A DNA stretch of 64,000 bases from Methanomassiliicoccus sp. (GTDB lineage: Archaea; Thermoplasmatota; Thermoplasmata; Methanomassiliicoccales; Methanomassiliicoccaceae), in assembly GCA_033485155.1 (NCBI GenBank), contig JAWQJJ010000001.1, positions 124,001 to 188,000 of the forward strand, in the 5' to 3' direction. Shown here in pieces: positions 1 to 8,348 of this stretch; position 1 is the stretch's first letter, and each line of letters begins with the position of its first letter. A program made the translations under genes and the position numbers. The notes under the pieces are model-generated. The model made no database searches and was not told the origin of the DNA. It saw only the letters and a program-made list of their open reading frames with translations.

Positions 1-394
1 CGATGTCCTTGGTCTCGGCGAGGTTGATGGACACGATGAGAGCGCTCTTCAGACCATCCAGCAGAGCATTCTCGTCCGAGGTGAGCTTGGGCTCGATGAC
101 CTCGAAGAGATACTCCCCGGCGGTGCCATCGTACTTGATGCGCACAAAGGAGTAGGGCTCCTCGATGGGGATCACCTCCACCTCCTCGACCTCCGGATCG
201 GACAGCTTGGGGATTTCAGTGATGACCGTCGAATCGGTGGCCACCTTGCTGGGCAGCCTGACCCGGACCGGCTTCTTACGAACCTTCTGCAGGAAGGAAA
301 GGTAACGGGAGGTTACCGACAGCTTCGGTTTCTGCTCCGCCTGCTCGTCCTCGAACAGGGGCTCGAGATCATCCTGCTTCATCGCCTCGTCCAT
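1..394 (-). CDS. Type II/IV secretion-type pilus ATPase, second copy (N-terminus only; runs off the window)
   Basis: About 131 N-terminal residues are visible; the rest lies beyond base 1. The stretch VITEIPKLSDPEVEEVEVIP...EPYSF...IEPKLTSDE matches, almost motif for motif, the N-terminal region of the complete ATPase at 2341-4089 (VVTEIPKLDNPALETTEIYP...EPYSY...LEPRLTSDDE), so it is a paralogous GspE/FlaI/TadA-family protein. The Walker motifs are not in the window, so ATPase function is inferred from this similarity. The ATG lies one base after the stop of the upstream platform gene, so it is probably the last visible member of the same operon. Confidence 0.75.
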   Translation of the reverse strand, partial: MDEAMKQDDLEPLFEDEQAEQKPKLSVTSRYLSFLQKVRKKPVRVRLPSKVATDSTVITEIPKLSDPEVEEVEVIPIEEPYSFVRIKYDGTAGEYLFEVIEPKLTSDENALLDGLKSALIVSINLAETKDI

Positions 395-395
395 G

Positions 396-1298
396 TCAGA
401 TCACCCTCGTTCCCACGAGCCCGATGAGCAGCATGATGAAGGCGTGCTTAAGGCCGGACGAGATCTGGCCGTCCCCCAGCACCCCGGCCAATATCCCGTC
501 GCCGAAGGCGTGGATCAGCACCGATATAACGAACACCATCTGGATGGTGGGAATGACGTTGACCTTGATCGTCGCCAGGCCGGAGGTGTCCACTCCCGCC
601 TTCTCCGCCCCCGAGGCCACCTGCTGGCCGGCCTCGGTCATCTTGGGCAGGAAGGTCGAGTTAAGGATGAAGATGGTGGCGATGAACACCGCGAACGCCA
701 CGTAGATGACGACGACATAGGTGGACATTGACAACTTGCGCTCGGCCTGGTTGAGCATGGTCTCCCTGGCATCGTGGGCGACCATGGTCAGCACGTCGGA
801 GACCGAGCCTCCGGCGTCGTTGGCCTTGATGATGATAGAGGTCATCCTCCTCACTAGGGGGGTATCCACTCTCTCCGAGAACAGCCGCATGGCCTCCGAC
901 GCCGGAACTCCCCAATCGATCTGGGCAGCCATCCGTCGGATCTCCGGGGTGAGCTTGCCGTATCGTCCCCGAGAGGAGACCTTGATGGCCTGGGCCAGGG
1001 TCATGCCGAACCGACCGGCCTCCGCGACATCCCTGAGGAACTCCGGAAGGCGGGCCTCAATGTCCCGGATCTTCTTCCTCTGGGCGCTCTTGTAGAACCC
1101 GTAGGGGCCGCTGAAGGCCATGAGGCCTAGGAAGACATAGTCGATCCACTGGAGGGGCGTATCGAGGCCTCCAATGCCGTCCAGGAAGGCCAGGACGAAG
1201 AGGAGGGCAGCCGACGCGCAGCAGATGATGAGGATGGTATGGCTGTAGTCCAGCTTCTTAAGGTCAAGTTGTTCCAGATCTATGATGTCCTCGGCCAT
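396..1298 (-). CDS. Type II secretion F-domain membrane protein (TadC/FlaJ-like pilus platform)
   Basis: 300 residues. Two hydrophobic segments near residues 20-65, a cytoplasmic stretch with the T2SF signature region (RLPEFLRDVAEAGRFGMTLAQAI, about residues 84-106), then hydrophobic segments near 190-215 and two at the C-terminus. This is the layout of the smaller of two platform proteins in archaeal and bacterial Tad systems, which anchor the assembly ATPase and pass pilins out of the membrane. It sits 9 bases after the other platform gene and 1 base before a second ATPase gene, so translation is probably coupled. The exact filament type cannot be told from sequence alone. Confidence 0.8.
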   Translation of the reverse strand: MAEDIIDLEQLDLKKLDYSHTILIICCASAALLFVLAFLDGIGGLDTPLQWIDYVFLGLMAFSGPYGFYKSAQRKKIRDIEARLPEFLRDVAEAGRFGMTLAQAIKVSSRGRYGKLTPEIRRMAAQIDWGVPASEAMRLFSERVDTPLVRRMTSIIIKANDAGGSVSDVLTMVAHDARETMLNQAERKLSMSTYVVVIYVAFAVFIATIFILNSTFLPKMTEAGQQVASGAEKAGVDTSGLATIKVNVIPTIQMVFVISVLIHAFGDGILAGVLGDGQISSGLKHAFIMLLIGLVGTRVI

Positions 1299-1307
1299 TC
1301 CATCACC

Positions 1308-2357
1308 TCAAATCGACGACTCCTTGGTCATGTTCCAGATGAAGAACGTGAACCCGAACTGGGAGATGGGGATCATGAGCCCGACCACGACCTCCAGCAG
1401 GAGGACGGTCATGGACGAATCATTGCCTCCGCCCGGTACGATGGCCATGATCGCCATGATGACCACGAGGAAAAGGGGGAACGCCACCACGACGGTGACG
1501 AAGGTCTCTGCCATCAGGCCCAAGGTCTCCAGCTGGGAGCGCATCTCCAGCTTGCCCTCCTTCTCGAACTGCTCGGCCTTCTGCAGGAAGTACGGCTTCA
1601 GCTGGCCGCCCGAGGTCGAGCTGGTGACCACGCCCTGGAGGAACTCCTGGAACTTGATGGACGGGGTGCGCTGGGCGGCCCGGTTGATCGCGGTGAGGAT
1701 ATCGATGCCCAGCAGCTCGGTGTCTCTGGTGATCCATGCGGCCTCGTTCTTGATCTCACCATAGATGTCCTGCTTGGCCAGTTCCTTGAAGATGACATCG
1801 ACGTTGACGTCGGCGGAGGCCATGGCGGAGATGAAGCTCATAGCCGGGCCGATACGCTTGTTGATGTCCCTGGCCCGAGTCTTGGCCTTGGAACCGGGGA
1901 CGGACATCAGCACGACGTACGCCATTACCGGCGGGATCGCCACTAACAGCATGAAGAATACAAGCACCAGTGCGGCCGAGACATGGAGGAGGGCCAGCAG
2001 GACGCCGCCGAACAGGGCGGCCACCGCCCCGCACACGATGAGCACCAGGACGGCGCTCATCCAGGTATAGGCGACGTACTCCTCGGGCCGCATGCGCATG
2101 TGGGCCTGTTGCAGCTGCAGCTCCAGCTTGGGGTTGGGTTTGGACCGGAGCTTGACCGCCTTGCCCATGATCCTCCAGGCAAACATCTGGAAGGGGGTCA
2201 GGGCGATGTAATCGGGGAGGGCGCCCTCCTGGAGCTTTATCAGGTGGGGCCCTACCTTCTCGGTCGGCTCCTGGGTCTTCTTTGTCTTCATGTAGTTCTT
2301 GTTCTTCTTGGCGTCGAACTGGGTGAAGGAATCGGAGATCTCAGGCATTGGGCGCAC
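1308..2357 (-). CDS. Type II secretion F-domain membrane protein (TadB/FlaJ-like pilus platform)
   Basis: 349 residues. A polar N-terminus of about 110 residues is followed by two membrane segments (about 110-170), a soluble T2SF domain (RDINKRIGPAMSFISAMASADVNVDVIFKELA, about 185-215) and two C-terminal membrane segments. It starts inside the end of the ATPase gene (17-base overlap) and is followed by the second platform gene, giving ATPase-platform-platform order as in Tad loci. Role: inner-membrane platform for assembly of a type IV-like filament; family assignment is from layout and motif, filament identity is inferred. Confidence 0.8.
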   Translation of the reverse strand: MRPMPEISDSFTQFDAKKNKNYMKTKKTQEPTEKVGPHLIKLQEGALPDYIALTPFQMFAWRIMGKAVKLRSKPNPKLELQLQQAHMRMRPEEYVAYTWMSAVLVLIVCGAVAALFGGVLLALLHVSAALVLVFFMLLVAIPPVMAYVVLMSVPGSKAKTRARDINKRIGPAMSFISAMASADVNVDVIFKELAKQDIYGEIKNEAAWITRDTELLGIDILTAINRAAQRTPSIKFQEFLQGVVTSSTSGGQLKPYFLQKAEQFEKEGKLEMRSQLETLGLMAETFVTVVVAFPLFLVVIMAIMAIVPGGGNDSSMTVLLLEVVVGLMIPISQFGFTFFIWNMTKESSI

Positions 2358-4089
2358 CCCCCTCCTGCAGCTCCCGGCGGACCCGCTTGATGGTCTTCTC
2401 CGGGTCCTTGTAGTATTGGTTGATGAGCTCCCAGATCTTGTGGTGATCGGAGAACTCGCGGAACACCATGTATTTGATGAGGTCGACCCGGCGGTCGAAC
2501 TCGTTCATCATTTCCTCATGCGTCAAATTCTTCATTTCCATGATCTTGTCGAACAGGAAGCTGTGGCCCTTGAACACGAAGCGGTCGGCGGCTTGGTCCC
2601 ACTCGTACACCGTGTTGGATATCAGCTCATTGGTGTCTGGCTCGAAGCCGACGATTTCGATGACCTGCTTCATGCGCCGGCAGAGATCCTGCCCCACCCG
2701 GACCTGAGATTGGATGATGACGTTCCTCAGGGCGGTCAGCAGGATACGGGGGCAGTTGATGGGCTGGTTCTCCAGCCTGTTGACCATCGACTGCACCGAG
2801 TCGGCGTGCATGGTGGAGTAAGTGGTATGGCCGGTGGCCATGGCTTGAAACATCGTATAGGTCTCCTTGCCTCGGACCTCACCGACGATGATGTAGTTCG
2901 GCCTCTGACGCAGGGACGCGCGCATGAGGTCGTACATGTCGATCTCGCCCGGCGCTTTGCCGTCTGGTCCGCGCTCGCCGACGCCCGAACGCGTCGTGCC
3001 CGGGATCCAGTTCATGTGCGGGAGGTTGATCTCCCTGGTATCCTCCATCGTGACGATCTTCGCCCCCGGGGGGATGAACAGGGCGATGGAGTTGAGGGTG
3101 GACGTCTTTCCGGAGGCGGTTCCGCCGCAGATGATCATCGACTCCCCGTTCTCCACGCCCAGCCAGAAGTAGGCCACCATCTCCGGGCTGGCGGTCTTGG
3201 TCCTCACCAGGTCCACGGGAGTCCAGGGAGTGTCCTTGAACCGCCGGATGGTGAAGGTCGAGCCCCTGGTGGTGACCTCTCGGGCGTAGGTCGCCTGGAT
3301 ACGGTGGCCCTCGGGGGACGTGCCGTCAAGGATCGGCGAGGACACCGAGATCTGCTTTCCAGATCTCTGCCCCAGCGCGACCACGTAGGAGTTAAGGGCA
3401 TCCTCGTCGTCGAACACCAGGCCGGTCTTGATGCTTCCGTACTTACGGTGGTATACGAACAGCGGGATGCCCACGCCGTCGCAGGAAATGTCCTCGATGT
3501 GATTGTCCCGCATCAGGATGTCCATCTTTCCGTAGCCGACGAAGTCCCTCAGGATGTAGTAGTTTAGCTTCTTCTTCAGAAGGGGGCTGACCTTGACCCC
3601 TCGGCTGCGGATGAACGATTCCACGCTCTCCACCAGGTACTCCCTCTTGTCCAGCACGGTGAGTTTGTCCCACTCGTAGCCCAGGGTGCGGCCGAGGGTG
3701 TCCTTGATCAGCAGCAGGAGCTTCTCGTCGTCGGAGGTGAGCCTGGGCTCGAGCGCCTCCAGGAAGTACTCGCTGGTCTCGTTGTTGTAAGTGATGCGGG
3801 AGTAGCTGTACGGTTCCACGATAGGGTAGATCTCGGTGGTCTCCAGCGCCGGGTTGTCGAGCTTGGGGATCTCGGTGACCACCGACCCGCGGCCCTTGGA
3901 CCACTCGATGCGCTGCTCCACCTCGGCGGTGGACATCCTCACCCGGGAGGCCCGTCCGGGAAGCATACGTCGCAGGAACTTCAGGTACCCGTCGCGCACC
4001 TTGTCCTTGGTGTTGCTGTCCTTAGGGGAGTCGGCCTCAGCAGGCATCAGGCTCTCGGCGTTGGTCTCCTTGGGTTCGGCCTCTTGCAT
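2341..4089 (-). CDS. Type II/IV secretion system ATPase (TadA/FlaI/GspE family)
   Basis: 582 residues, complete. An N-terminal domain of about 150 residues precedes the ATPase core. Walker A is GGTASGKTS near residues 321-330; the Asp box and Walker B region (VTMEDTREINLPHMNW) and the His box (MATGHTTYSTMHADS) follow, as in FlaI/TadA hexameric ATPases. It would drive assembly of the pilin-like protein encoded 9 bases upstream (4099-5055), through the two platform proteins downstream. The paralogous second ATPase starting at 394 implies two motors, or one for extension and one for retraction; which is which cannot be said. Confidence 0.9.
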   Translation of the reverse strand: MQEAEPKETNAESLMPAEADSPKDSNTKDKVRDGYLKFLRRMLPGRASRVRMSTAEVEQRIEWSKGRGSVVTEIPKLDNPALETTEIYPIVEPYSYSRITYNNETSEYFLEALEPRLTSDDEKLLLLIKDTLGRTLGYEWDKLTVLDKREYLVESVESFIRSRGVKVSPLLKKKLNYYILRDFVGYGKMDILMRDNHIEDISCDGVGIPLFVYHRKYGSIKTGLVFDDEDALNSYVVALGQRSGKQISVSSPILDGTSPEGHRIQATYAREVTTRGSTFTIRRFKDTPWTPVDLVRTKTASPEMVAYFWLGVENGESMIICGGTASGKTSTLNSIALFIPPGAKIVTMEDTREINLPHMNWIPGTTRSGVGERGPDGKAPGEIDMYDLMRASLRQRPNYIIVGEVRGKETYTMFQAMATGHTTYSTMHADSVQSMVNRLENQPINCPRILLTALRNVIIQSQVRVGQDLCRRMKQVIEIVGFEPDTNELISNTVYEWDQAADRFVFKGHSFLFDKIMEMKNLTHEEMMNEFDRRVDLIKYMVFREFSDHHKIWELINQYYKDPEKTIKRVRRELQEGGAPNA

Positions 4090-4098
4090 CGTCTCACC

Positions 4099-5055
4099 TC
4101 AGGACGTCAGCATGGTCATACTGACGTAGGCGCGGTTGTAGTACAGTTCATTGCAGTTCTTCAGAGTGAAGGTGAAGGTGGTCAACCCGTTGGTGGACCC
4201 GCTCACCGCCACGGGCTTGGTGAGCACGTAGTCGGTGTTGTTGGTCAGGCCCTTGGTCTTGCACAGCTGGTCGAAGTATGCATACCAGGCGTCACCGTAA
4301 GTGGTGTTGAACCTCAGGCTGAAGGTCTTGGCCCCGGTGCCGATGGAATACTTTTCGGAATCGATGTACACCAGGTTGATGCTGAACCCTACGGTGTCGG
4401 AACCGGTCAGGGACTGGCTGTTGCCTATGAGGTCGATCTGGGTGAACGCGATGTTCAGGGTGTTGTTGCTCTTGGTGATGTCCAGGTTAGGGTACGCCCG
4501 GATGGATTGCCCGTCCTGCTGCTTAAGGATGATGGCACCGTTCTCGTACGCGAGCCACTGCTGGACGTAGTAGCGGTTGGGAGCGTACAGCTCGACCTTG
4601 CCGCCACCGTCGACGACCACCGGCACGGTGAAGGTGGACCCTGTACCGGAGGCGCTGTAATTGAACTGGACATTTATGCCGGACGAGCTGCCCTGGGGAT
4701 TGTAGGTGAGCAGGCCTGCGGTGGGGGAGGCAAAGACCGGCACGCCGGACGCGCCCATGGTCATGGGAGCGTACATGTTGATGGAAGAATCCCCTGTCAC
4801 CAGCTGCTGCGACACCATGCTGTCGACTTTACCCTTCAGCTCTCCGAACTGGTCGACCGAGACGTTCATGTGCGAGCGCTCGTTGTCGAGCATCCACGCC
4901 GGAACGTACGAGTTGACGATTAGAGCCATGAACGCCAGGAAAACGAGCAGCGCCATGATCGTCCCGATGGTGGACGCTACGCCCTGGCGGTCCTTCCGGA
5001 TAAGGGCTGCCCTGCTCGATCTGTTCAGAGCCCTGCTACGCACTGGTACCGCCAT
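4099..5055 (-). CDS. Pilin-like / archaeal type IV filament surface protein
   Basis: 318 residues. A basic N-terminus (RKDRQG) is followed by one long hydrophobic segment beginning VASTIGTIMALLVFLAFMAL, close to the charged-G-hydrophobic pattern of class III (prepilin) signal sequences; cleavage after RQG is a guess. The remainder is Ser/Thr/Gly/Asn-rich and beta-like, typical of extracellular filament subunits or pseudopilins. It is the first gene of the pilus operon, upstream of the ATPase with a 9-base gap. It is longer than most major pilins, so it could be a minor pilin or adhesin subunit. No prepilin peptidase gene is in the window. Confidence 0.65.
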   Translation of the reverse strand: MAVPVRSRALNRSSRAALIRKDRQGVASTIGTIMALLVFLAFMALIVNSYVPAWMLDNERSHMNVSVDQFGELKGKVDSMVSQQLVTGDSSINMYAPMTMGASGVPVFASPTAGLLTYNPQGSSSGINVQFNYSASGTGSTFTVPVVVDGGGKVELYAPNRYYVQQWLAYENGAIILKQQDGQSIRAYPNLDITKSNNTLNIAFTQIDLIGNSQSLTGSDTVGFSINLVYIDSEKYSIGTGAKTFSLRFNTTYGDAWYAYFDQLCKTKGLTNNTDYVLTKPVAVSGSTNGLTTFTFTLKNCNELYYNRAYVSMTMLTS

Positions 5056-5188
5056 AAGGAAATTGCACCTCGATTCGGCGTTGCAAGCATCCGAGGCATC
5101 TTAAAGGCTTCGAGCTGGCTTACTATTATAAATAATAATAATTATCAAATTATGGTTTGGCTGAGGGTTACCCCGTTGATTGGATAAC

Positions 5189-5200
5189 TTTATAATATAT
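5189..5200 (+). promoter_or_regulatory. Archaeal TATA box (box A) for tRNA-Phe
   Basis: TTTATAATATAT lies 23-34 bases upstream of the first base of tRNA-Phe, the usual distance for an archaeal TATA box driving a transcript that starts at or near the tRNA 5' end. Confidence 0.7.
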
Positions 5201-5222
5201 GGGTCGTTTACTCTTCGGCGAC

Positions 5223-5295
5223 GCCGCAGTAACTCAGCTGGGAGAGTGCAAGACTGAAGATCTTGAAGTCGCTGGTTCAAGTCCGGCCTGCGGCA
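5223..5295 (+). tRNA. tRNA-Phe (anticodon GAA)
   Basis: Cloverleaf: acceptor GCCGCAG/CTGCGGC, D stem ACTC/GAGT, anticodon stem CAAGA/TCTTG with loop CTGAAGA (GAA), T stem GCTGG/CCGGC with loop TTCAAGT, discriminator A. No intron; the CCA end is not encoded. Confidence 0.95.
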
Positions 5296-5312
5296 CTCCA
5301 TTTCTCAAATCC

Positions 5313-5330
5313 TGAACGGTCGGCCGTTCA
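5313..5330. repeat. Perfect inverted repeat downstream of tRNA-Phe
   Basis: TGAACGG-TCGG-CCGTTCA forms a 7-bp stem with a 4-base loop, 17 bases after the tRNA and 53 bases before the next ATG. A second short inverted repeat, TAGAA...TTCTA, follows at 5331-5348. It could be an operator for the gene at 5384, a processing signal or a terminator; no T-run follows. Confidence 0.4.
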
Positions 5331-5383
5331 TAGAATGGGCAAGTTCTATTATCGGGACAGGACATAGCTCGGAGGGCAATGAC

Positions 5384-5818
5384 ATGAACCTAGTGGGTTT
5401 CGAGACCAACACCATCGAGGCTAAGCGCTTCTCCAAGCCGGGGGAGCATGTGGCCAACATAAGGATCGATCACAACAGCACCGTTACCCAGATCAACCGC
5501 GCCTCCGACCGGACCGCGTCGGTGGAGTTCCGGTTCACCGTCAACTATGTGGGAATGGGCTTCATCAAGATCGAGGGGAACGTGGTCCTCGAGGGGGAGG
5601 TCGACGCATTGGTCAAGGAATGGACCACCACCTCCTCCATGCCCAACGAGGACGCCAACATCGTCCACAACGTCGTGGTGTCCAATTGCATCCCCATCGC
5701 CCTCCTGATCGCCAGGGACATCCGGCTGCCCCCGCCCTTCCCGCTGCCCCGGATCAATGTGGAGAAGAAGGCCGCTCCGGCGCCCTCCCGATCCTCTCAA
5801 GGACCCGAGTTCGCCTGA
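5384..5818 (+). CDS. Conserved archaeal protein, possibly SecB-like fold
   Basis: 144 residues with no membrane segment. The central part alternates short hydrophobic strands (VEFRFTVNYVGMGFIKIEGNVV) with an acidic linker (EGEVDALVKEW) and then a helix-like stretch ending in LIARDIRLPPPFPLPRINVE. This pattern resembles archaeal proteins of the SecB-like superfamily, but no diagnostic motif confirms it. The last 20 residues are Ala/Pro/Ser-rich and look disordered. It is a stand-alone gene between tRNA-Phe and the convergent KaiC-like gene; function unknown. Confidence 0.6.
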   Translation: MNLVGFETNTIEAKRFSKPGEHVANIRIDHNSTVTQINRASDRTASVEFRFTVNYVGMGFIKIEGNVVLEGEVDALVKEWTTTSSMPNEDANIVHNVVVSNCIPIALLIARDIRLPPPFPLPRINVEKKAAPAPSRSSQGPEFA

Positions 5819-5916
5819 AACCGGAGCGAAGCTCTCGGCGGCCCCACCACCAGCCGCCGGTCCGACGTGGTCCATTGTCCTTGGACCCGTCATTCATGTT
5901 TTTATAATGTGCATTC

Positions 5917-7761
5917 CTATTTAATATGGTCGAGGGCGAACGACCCTATGCTCAACCCGTGCCGGGTGGCGTTGTAGCGGATGTACGACCGCGACTGCAC
6001 ATCGGTGATGCCGCGGACCATGAACAGGGTCCGCAGCTGATCGATCTTGAAATCGATCATGCCGTCCATGATCGACCCAAGCATCTGGATCTCCTGCTCG
6101 CCGTGCATGCCCTTCTCGATGGTGTAGAACGACACAGCGTGATCCCTCTTGCGTCGTCCGCAGAACGGAGTGAGGAAGCGGAAGGTCGAGGCGGGGTCGG
6201 AGTAGGCGATGAGCGTGGACAGTGTACGGAAGGCGAGGCGATAGTACTCGCTCTTCTCCTTGAATGTCTTGGATGCGTCCTCCACCGCGTCCATGATCCG
6301 GTCGTGGGCGGTGGGCTCGTCGATGTAGGTGGTGTACTTGTCGACGGTGGTGTCTCCCATGCCCCTTGAGTACGAGTCGATGTACTTGACCAGGCCCAGG
6401 GCCTCGTAGTCCTCGTACGCCGGCAGCACCAGCTTCATCTCCTCGCGAAGATCGGCGGGGGTCTTGTCGGTCGTCACCCAGATGGCCGGTATCCCCTTCT
6501 TCAGACCCTCGGCTATGAATTGGTCGACCATCGTTTCCTTTCCCACGAACGGCGGGCCGTGCACCAGAACATTGGAGCCGAAGGGAACGCCGCCCAGCAG
6601 CAGGTCGTCCAGGCGGGGGTTGCCGGTCTTGGCCTTGGCCGTCTCGGTCTCGAGGGCGATGTCCTCATCCTTGTGCTTGAGCTCCTCCTCGATGGCCCCC
6701 ATCTCCCGCTTGCGGAGTTCGGCTTCCTTGCCGCGGATGAACTCCTCCTTGGCCTTGAGGTCCCGCTCCTTCTTCTCGACCTCTCCACGTAGCTCCTCCA
6801 GCCGCTTCTTGAGCTCCGCTTCCTCCAGTCCGCCAGCACTCTTCTTGGCCTCCTCCAGGCGGCGCTTCTCCTCCGTCGCCTTCTTCTCCCGGAAGAGCAG
6901 GTCCTCCTCCCTGCGGGAAAGCTCCTGCTCCTTGTAACCGATAATCTCCTTGAGGCCCTTGAGTTCGTCCTCTCTCTCGGTGAGGAGATCCTTCATGCGG
7001 CCGACCGTCTCCTGCAGCTCCAGGATCCGCTTCTCCTTCTCCTGGAATCCTTTAAGTTTCTCACTGATCTCCTTGTTGGCCTCAGGCTTGGACATCTTGG
7101 CCAATTTAAGCTCATCATCGCGGAGCTTGATCTCGATTTCCCGGGTCCGGAGGTCGGCCTCCAGCTGCTGGATGCGGTTCCTCATCTCTTCCTCCCGGGC
7201 TTTGGCCTCAGCCTCTTTCTCGCTCAGCTCGGCCCGGTACCGCTCCACGATGATGCCGCTCTCCGCCCCGTTCATGCCCAGGGCCCGCTCCCTCATCTCC
7301 AAGTCGTTCTCCTTGTCCCGGAGGGTGGCCTCACGGTCCTTCAGCGACTCGGGGGCGCTGGCCACGGCCCGGTCCCTCAGCTCACTGTTGGCCTTGGACA
7401 GCCGGTTCACCTCGGCCTTCAGCCGAACGACCTCCTCACTGACCGCCGATCCCTCCGTCGCGCCTCCCGACGTGGTGAGCTGGCGGAGTTGGGCGATTTC
7501 CGCTTCATACTGGGCTATGCGTTCCTTGAGATCGGGGTCGAGGTCCAGGAGGTCAGGGGTGTCGCTGTAGAAGGTGGTCTGCTGGGAGGGGTCCTCCTCC
7601 AGCCAGGCCATGAGTGTGGACTCGCCGGCCATCCATCGGCGCAGCTCCTCGGCCTCCGTACCGACGGCCTCTTGAGCGGCGGACGTCGCGGGGAGATCGT
7701 CCTCGCCCTGCGGAGGATCCGCTTCCTTGGCCTTCTTTCTGCGAGCCAAATTCGACACCAT
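5917..7761 (-). CDS. Coiled-coil protein with C-terminal KaiC-like (RecA-superfamily) ATPase domain
   Basis: 614 residues. After an acidic N-terminus (1-75), residues about 75-385 are one long Glu/Lys/Arg/Leu heptad region, clearly coiled coil. Residues about 390-614 form a KaiC/RadA-like domain that opens with TGNPRLDDLLLGGVPFGSNVLVHGPPFVGKE; the P-loop near residues 402-411 reads GPPFVGKE, with Glu where Thr or Ser normally follows the lysine. Such KaiC-like proteins are common in archaea, often with signalling or motility links, but the substrate is unknown. The loss of the Thr/Ser may weaken Mg-ATP binding. Convergent with the SecB-like gene; upstream TTGTTAATAG near 7791-7800 is a possible promoter element. 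Confidence 0.8.
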   Translation of the reverse strand: MVSNLARRKKAKEADPPQGEDDLPATSAAQEAVGTEAEELRRWMAGESTLMAWLEEDPSQQTTFYSDTPDLLDLDPDLKERIAQYEAEIAQLRQLTTSGGATEGSAVSEEVVRLKAEVNRLSKANSELRDRAVASAPESLKDREATLRDKENDLEMRERALGMNGAESGIIVERYRAELSEKEAEAKAREEEMRNRIQQLEADLRTREIEIKLRDDELKLAKMSKPEANKEISEKLKGFQEKEKRILELQETVGRMKDLLTEREDELKGLKEIIGYKEQELSRREEDLLFREKKATEEKRRLEEAKKSAGGLEEAELKKRLEELRGEVEKKERDLKAKEEFIRGKEAELRKREMGAIEEELKHKDEDIALETETAKAKTGNPRLDDLLLGGVPFGSNVLVHGPPFVGKETMVDQFIAEGLKKGIPAIWVTTDKTPADLREEMKLVLPAYEDYEALGLVKYIDSYSRGMGDTTVDKYTTYIDEPTAHDRIMDAVEDASKTFKEKSEYYRLAFRTLSTLIAYSDPASTFRFLTPFCGRRKRDHAVSFYTIEKGMHGEQEIQMLGSIMDGMIDFKIDQLRTLFMVRGITDVQSRSYIRYNATRHGLSIGSFALDHIK

Positions 7762-7976
7762 TTATAATAATTGGCGTTGGAACCTATCGTTAGACTATTA
7801 ACAATTTCGCCCGGTAAAATCAAGTACGAAAATGTCAGAAGGGCATTTTTATTGGATATGATTGAATGGTACTTGGACACTAGCCAGATTGCTTCGTTTT
7901 TCGATTATCAGGGAAAAAGAGATATATACCGAAGGGGGCATTCAAATTGAAGGGTCGTTCGACCAGGTGTTCTTCA

Positions 7977-8147
7977 ATGGAAAAGCAGATACACGTCAAG
8001 ATCGACAAGAAGAGCGACTTGACATTGCGTGAGGTGCTCCGTAAAATCGAGGAGATTCAGGCCGAGCACCCCGAGTTAGACGTCTTTTTCGACGGGGACA
8101 TTTATGCTATCTGCAGCCGTCCCCGCAAGAACCCCGAAATGCAGTAG
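7977..8147 (+). CDS. Small conserved-looking protein, function unknown
   Basis: 56 residues from the ATG at 7977 (MEKQIHVKIDKKSDLT). An in-frame ATG-like start 30 bases earlier (7947) would add ten residues that look non-coding. The sequence alternates a basic strand, a helix (LREVLRKIEEIQAEHPEL) and an acidic strand (DVFFDGDIYAI), so a compact alpha/beta fold is likely. TATA-like ATATATACC at 7922-7930 lies about 47 bases upstream. No family recognised. Confidence 0.6.
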   Translation: MEKQIHVKIDKKSDLTLREVLRKIEEIQAEHPELDVFFDGDIYAICSRPRKNPEMQ

Positions 8148-8228
8148 CGACGGCGGACCTTTTTTCAGGCGCTCCGCGAGCCAGCATATCCATCCATCGG
8201 CCTTACATCACGCATTCTCCGAATGCAG

Positions 8229-8348
8229 ATGGCTAAGCTTAATATGGGCGATATCATCACATCAATCACGGCGGGGGTCTATGACCTCGACGGGGCCGCT
8301 GGACGGCCCGTCGACGTTCCCGTCGTAACGACGAGTGGACACCCATGA
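8229..8348 (+). CDS. Candidate 39-codon leader ORF overlapping dys
   Basis: Reads from ATG 8229 (or ATG 8244) to a TGA at 8346-8348 that overlaps the dys start as ATGA. The peptide contains MGDIITSITAGVYDLDG and GRPVDVPVVTTSGHP. The overlap would allow translational coupling. Against it, AGCTTAATATGG around 8236-8247 looks like a TATA box, in which case this stretch would be promoter and untranslated leader. Confidence 0.3.
   Translation: MAKLNMGDIITSITAGVYDLDGAAGRPVDVPVVTTSGHP

Noticed and set aside
2299-3567. Long open frame on the plus strand opposite the pilus ATPase
   Set aside because: It is antisense to a complete Walker-A/B ATPase, has His/Asp/Val-rich text typical of GC-rich shadows, and shows no motif.
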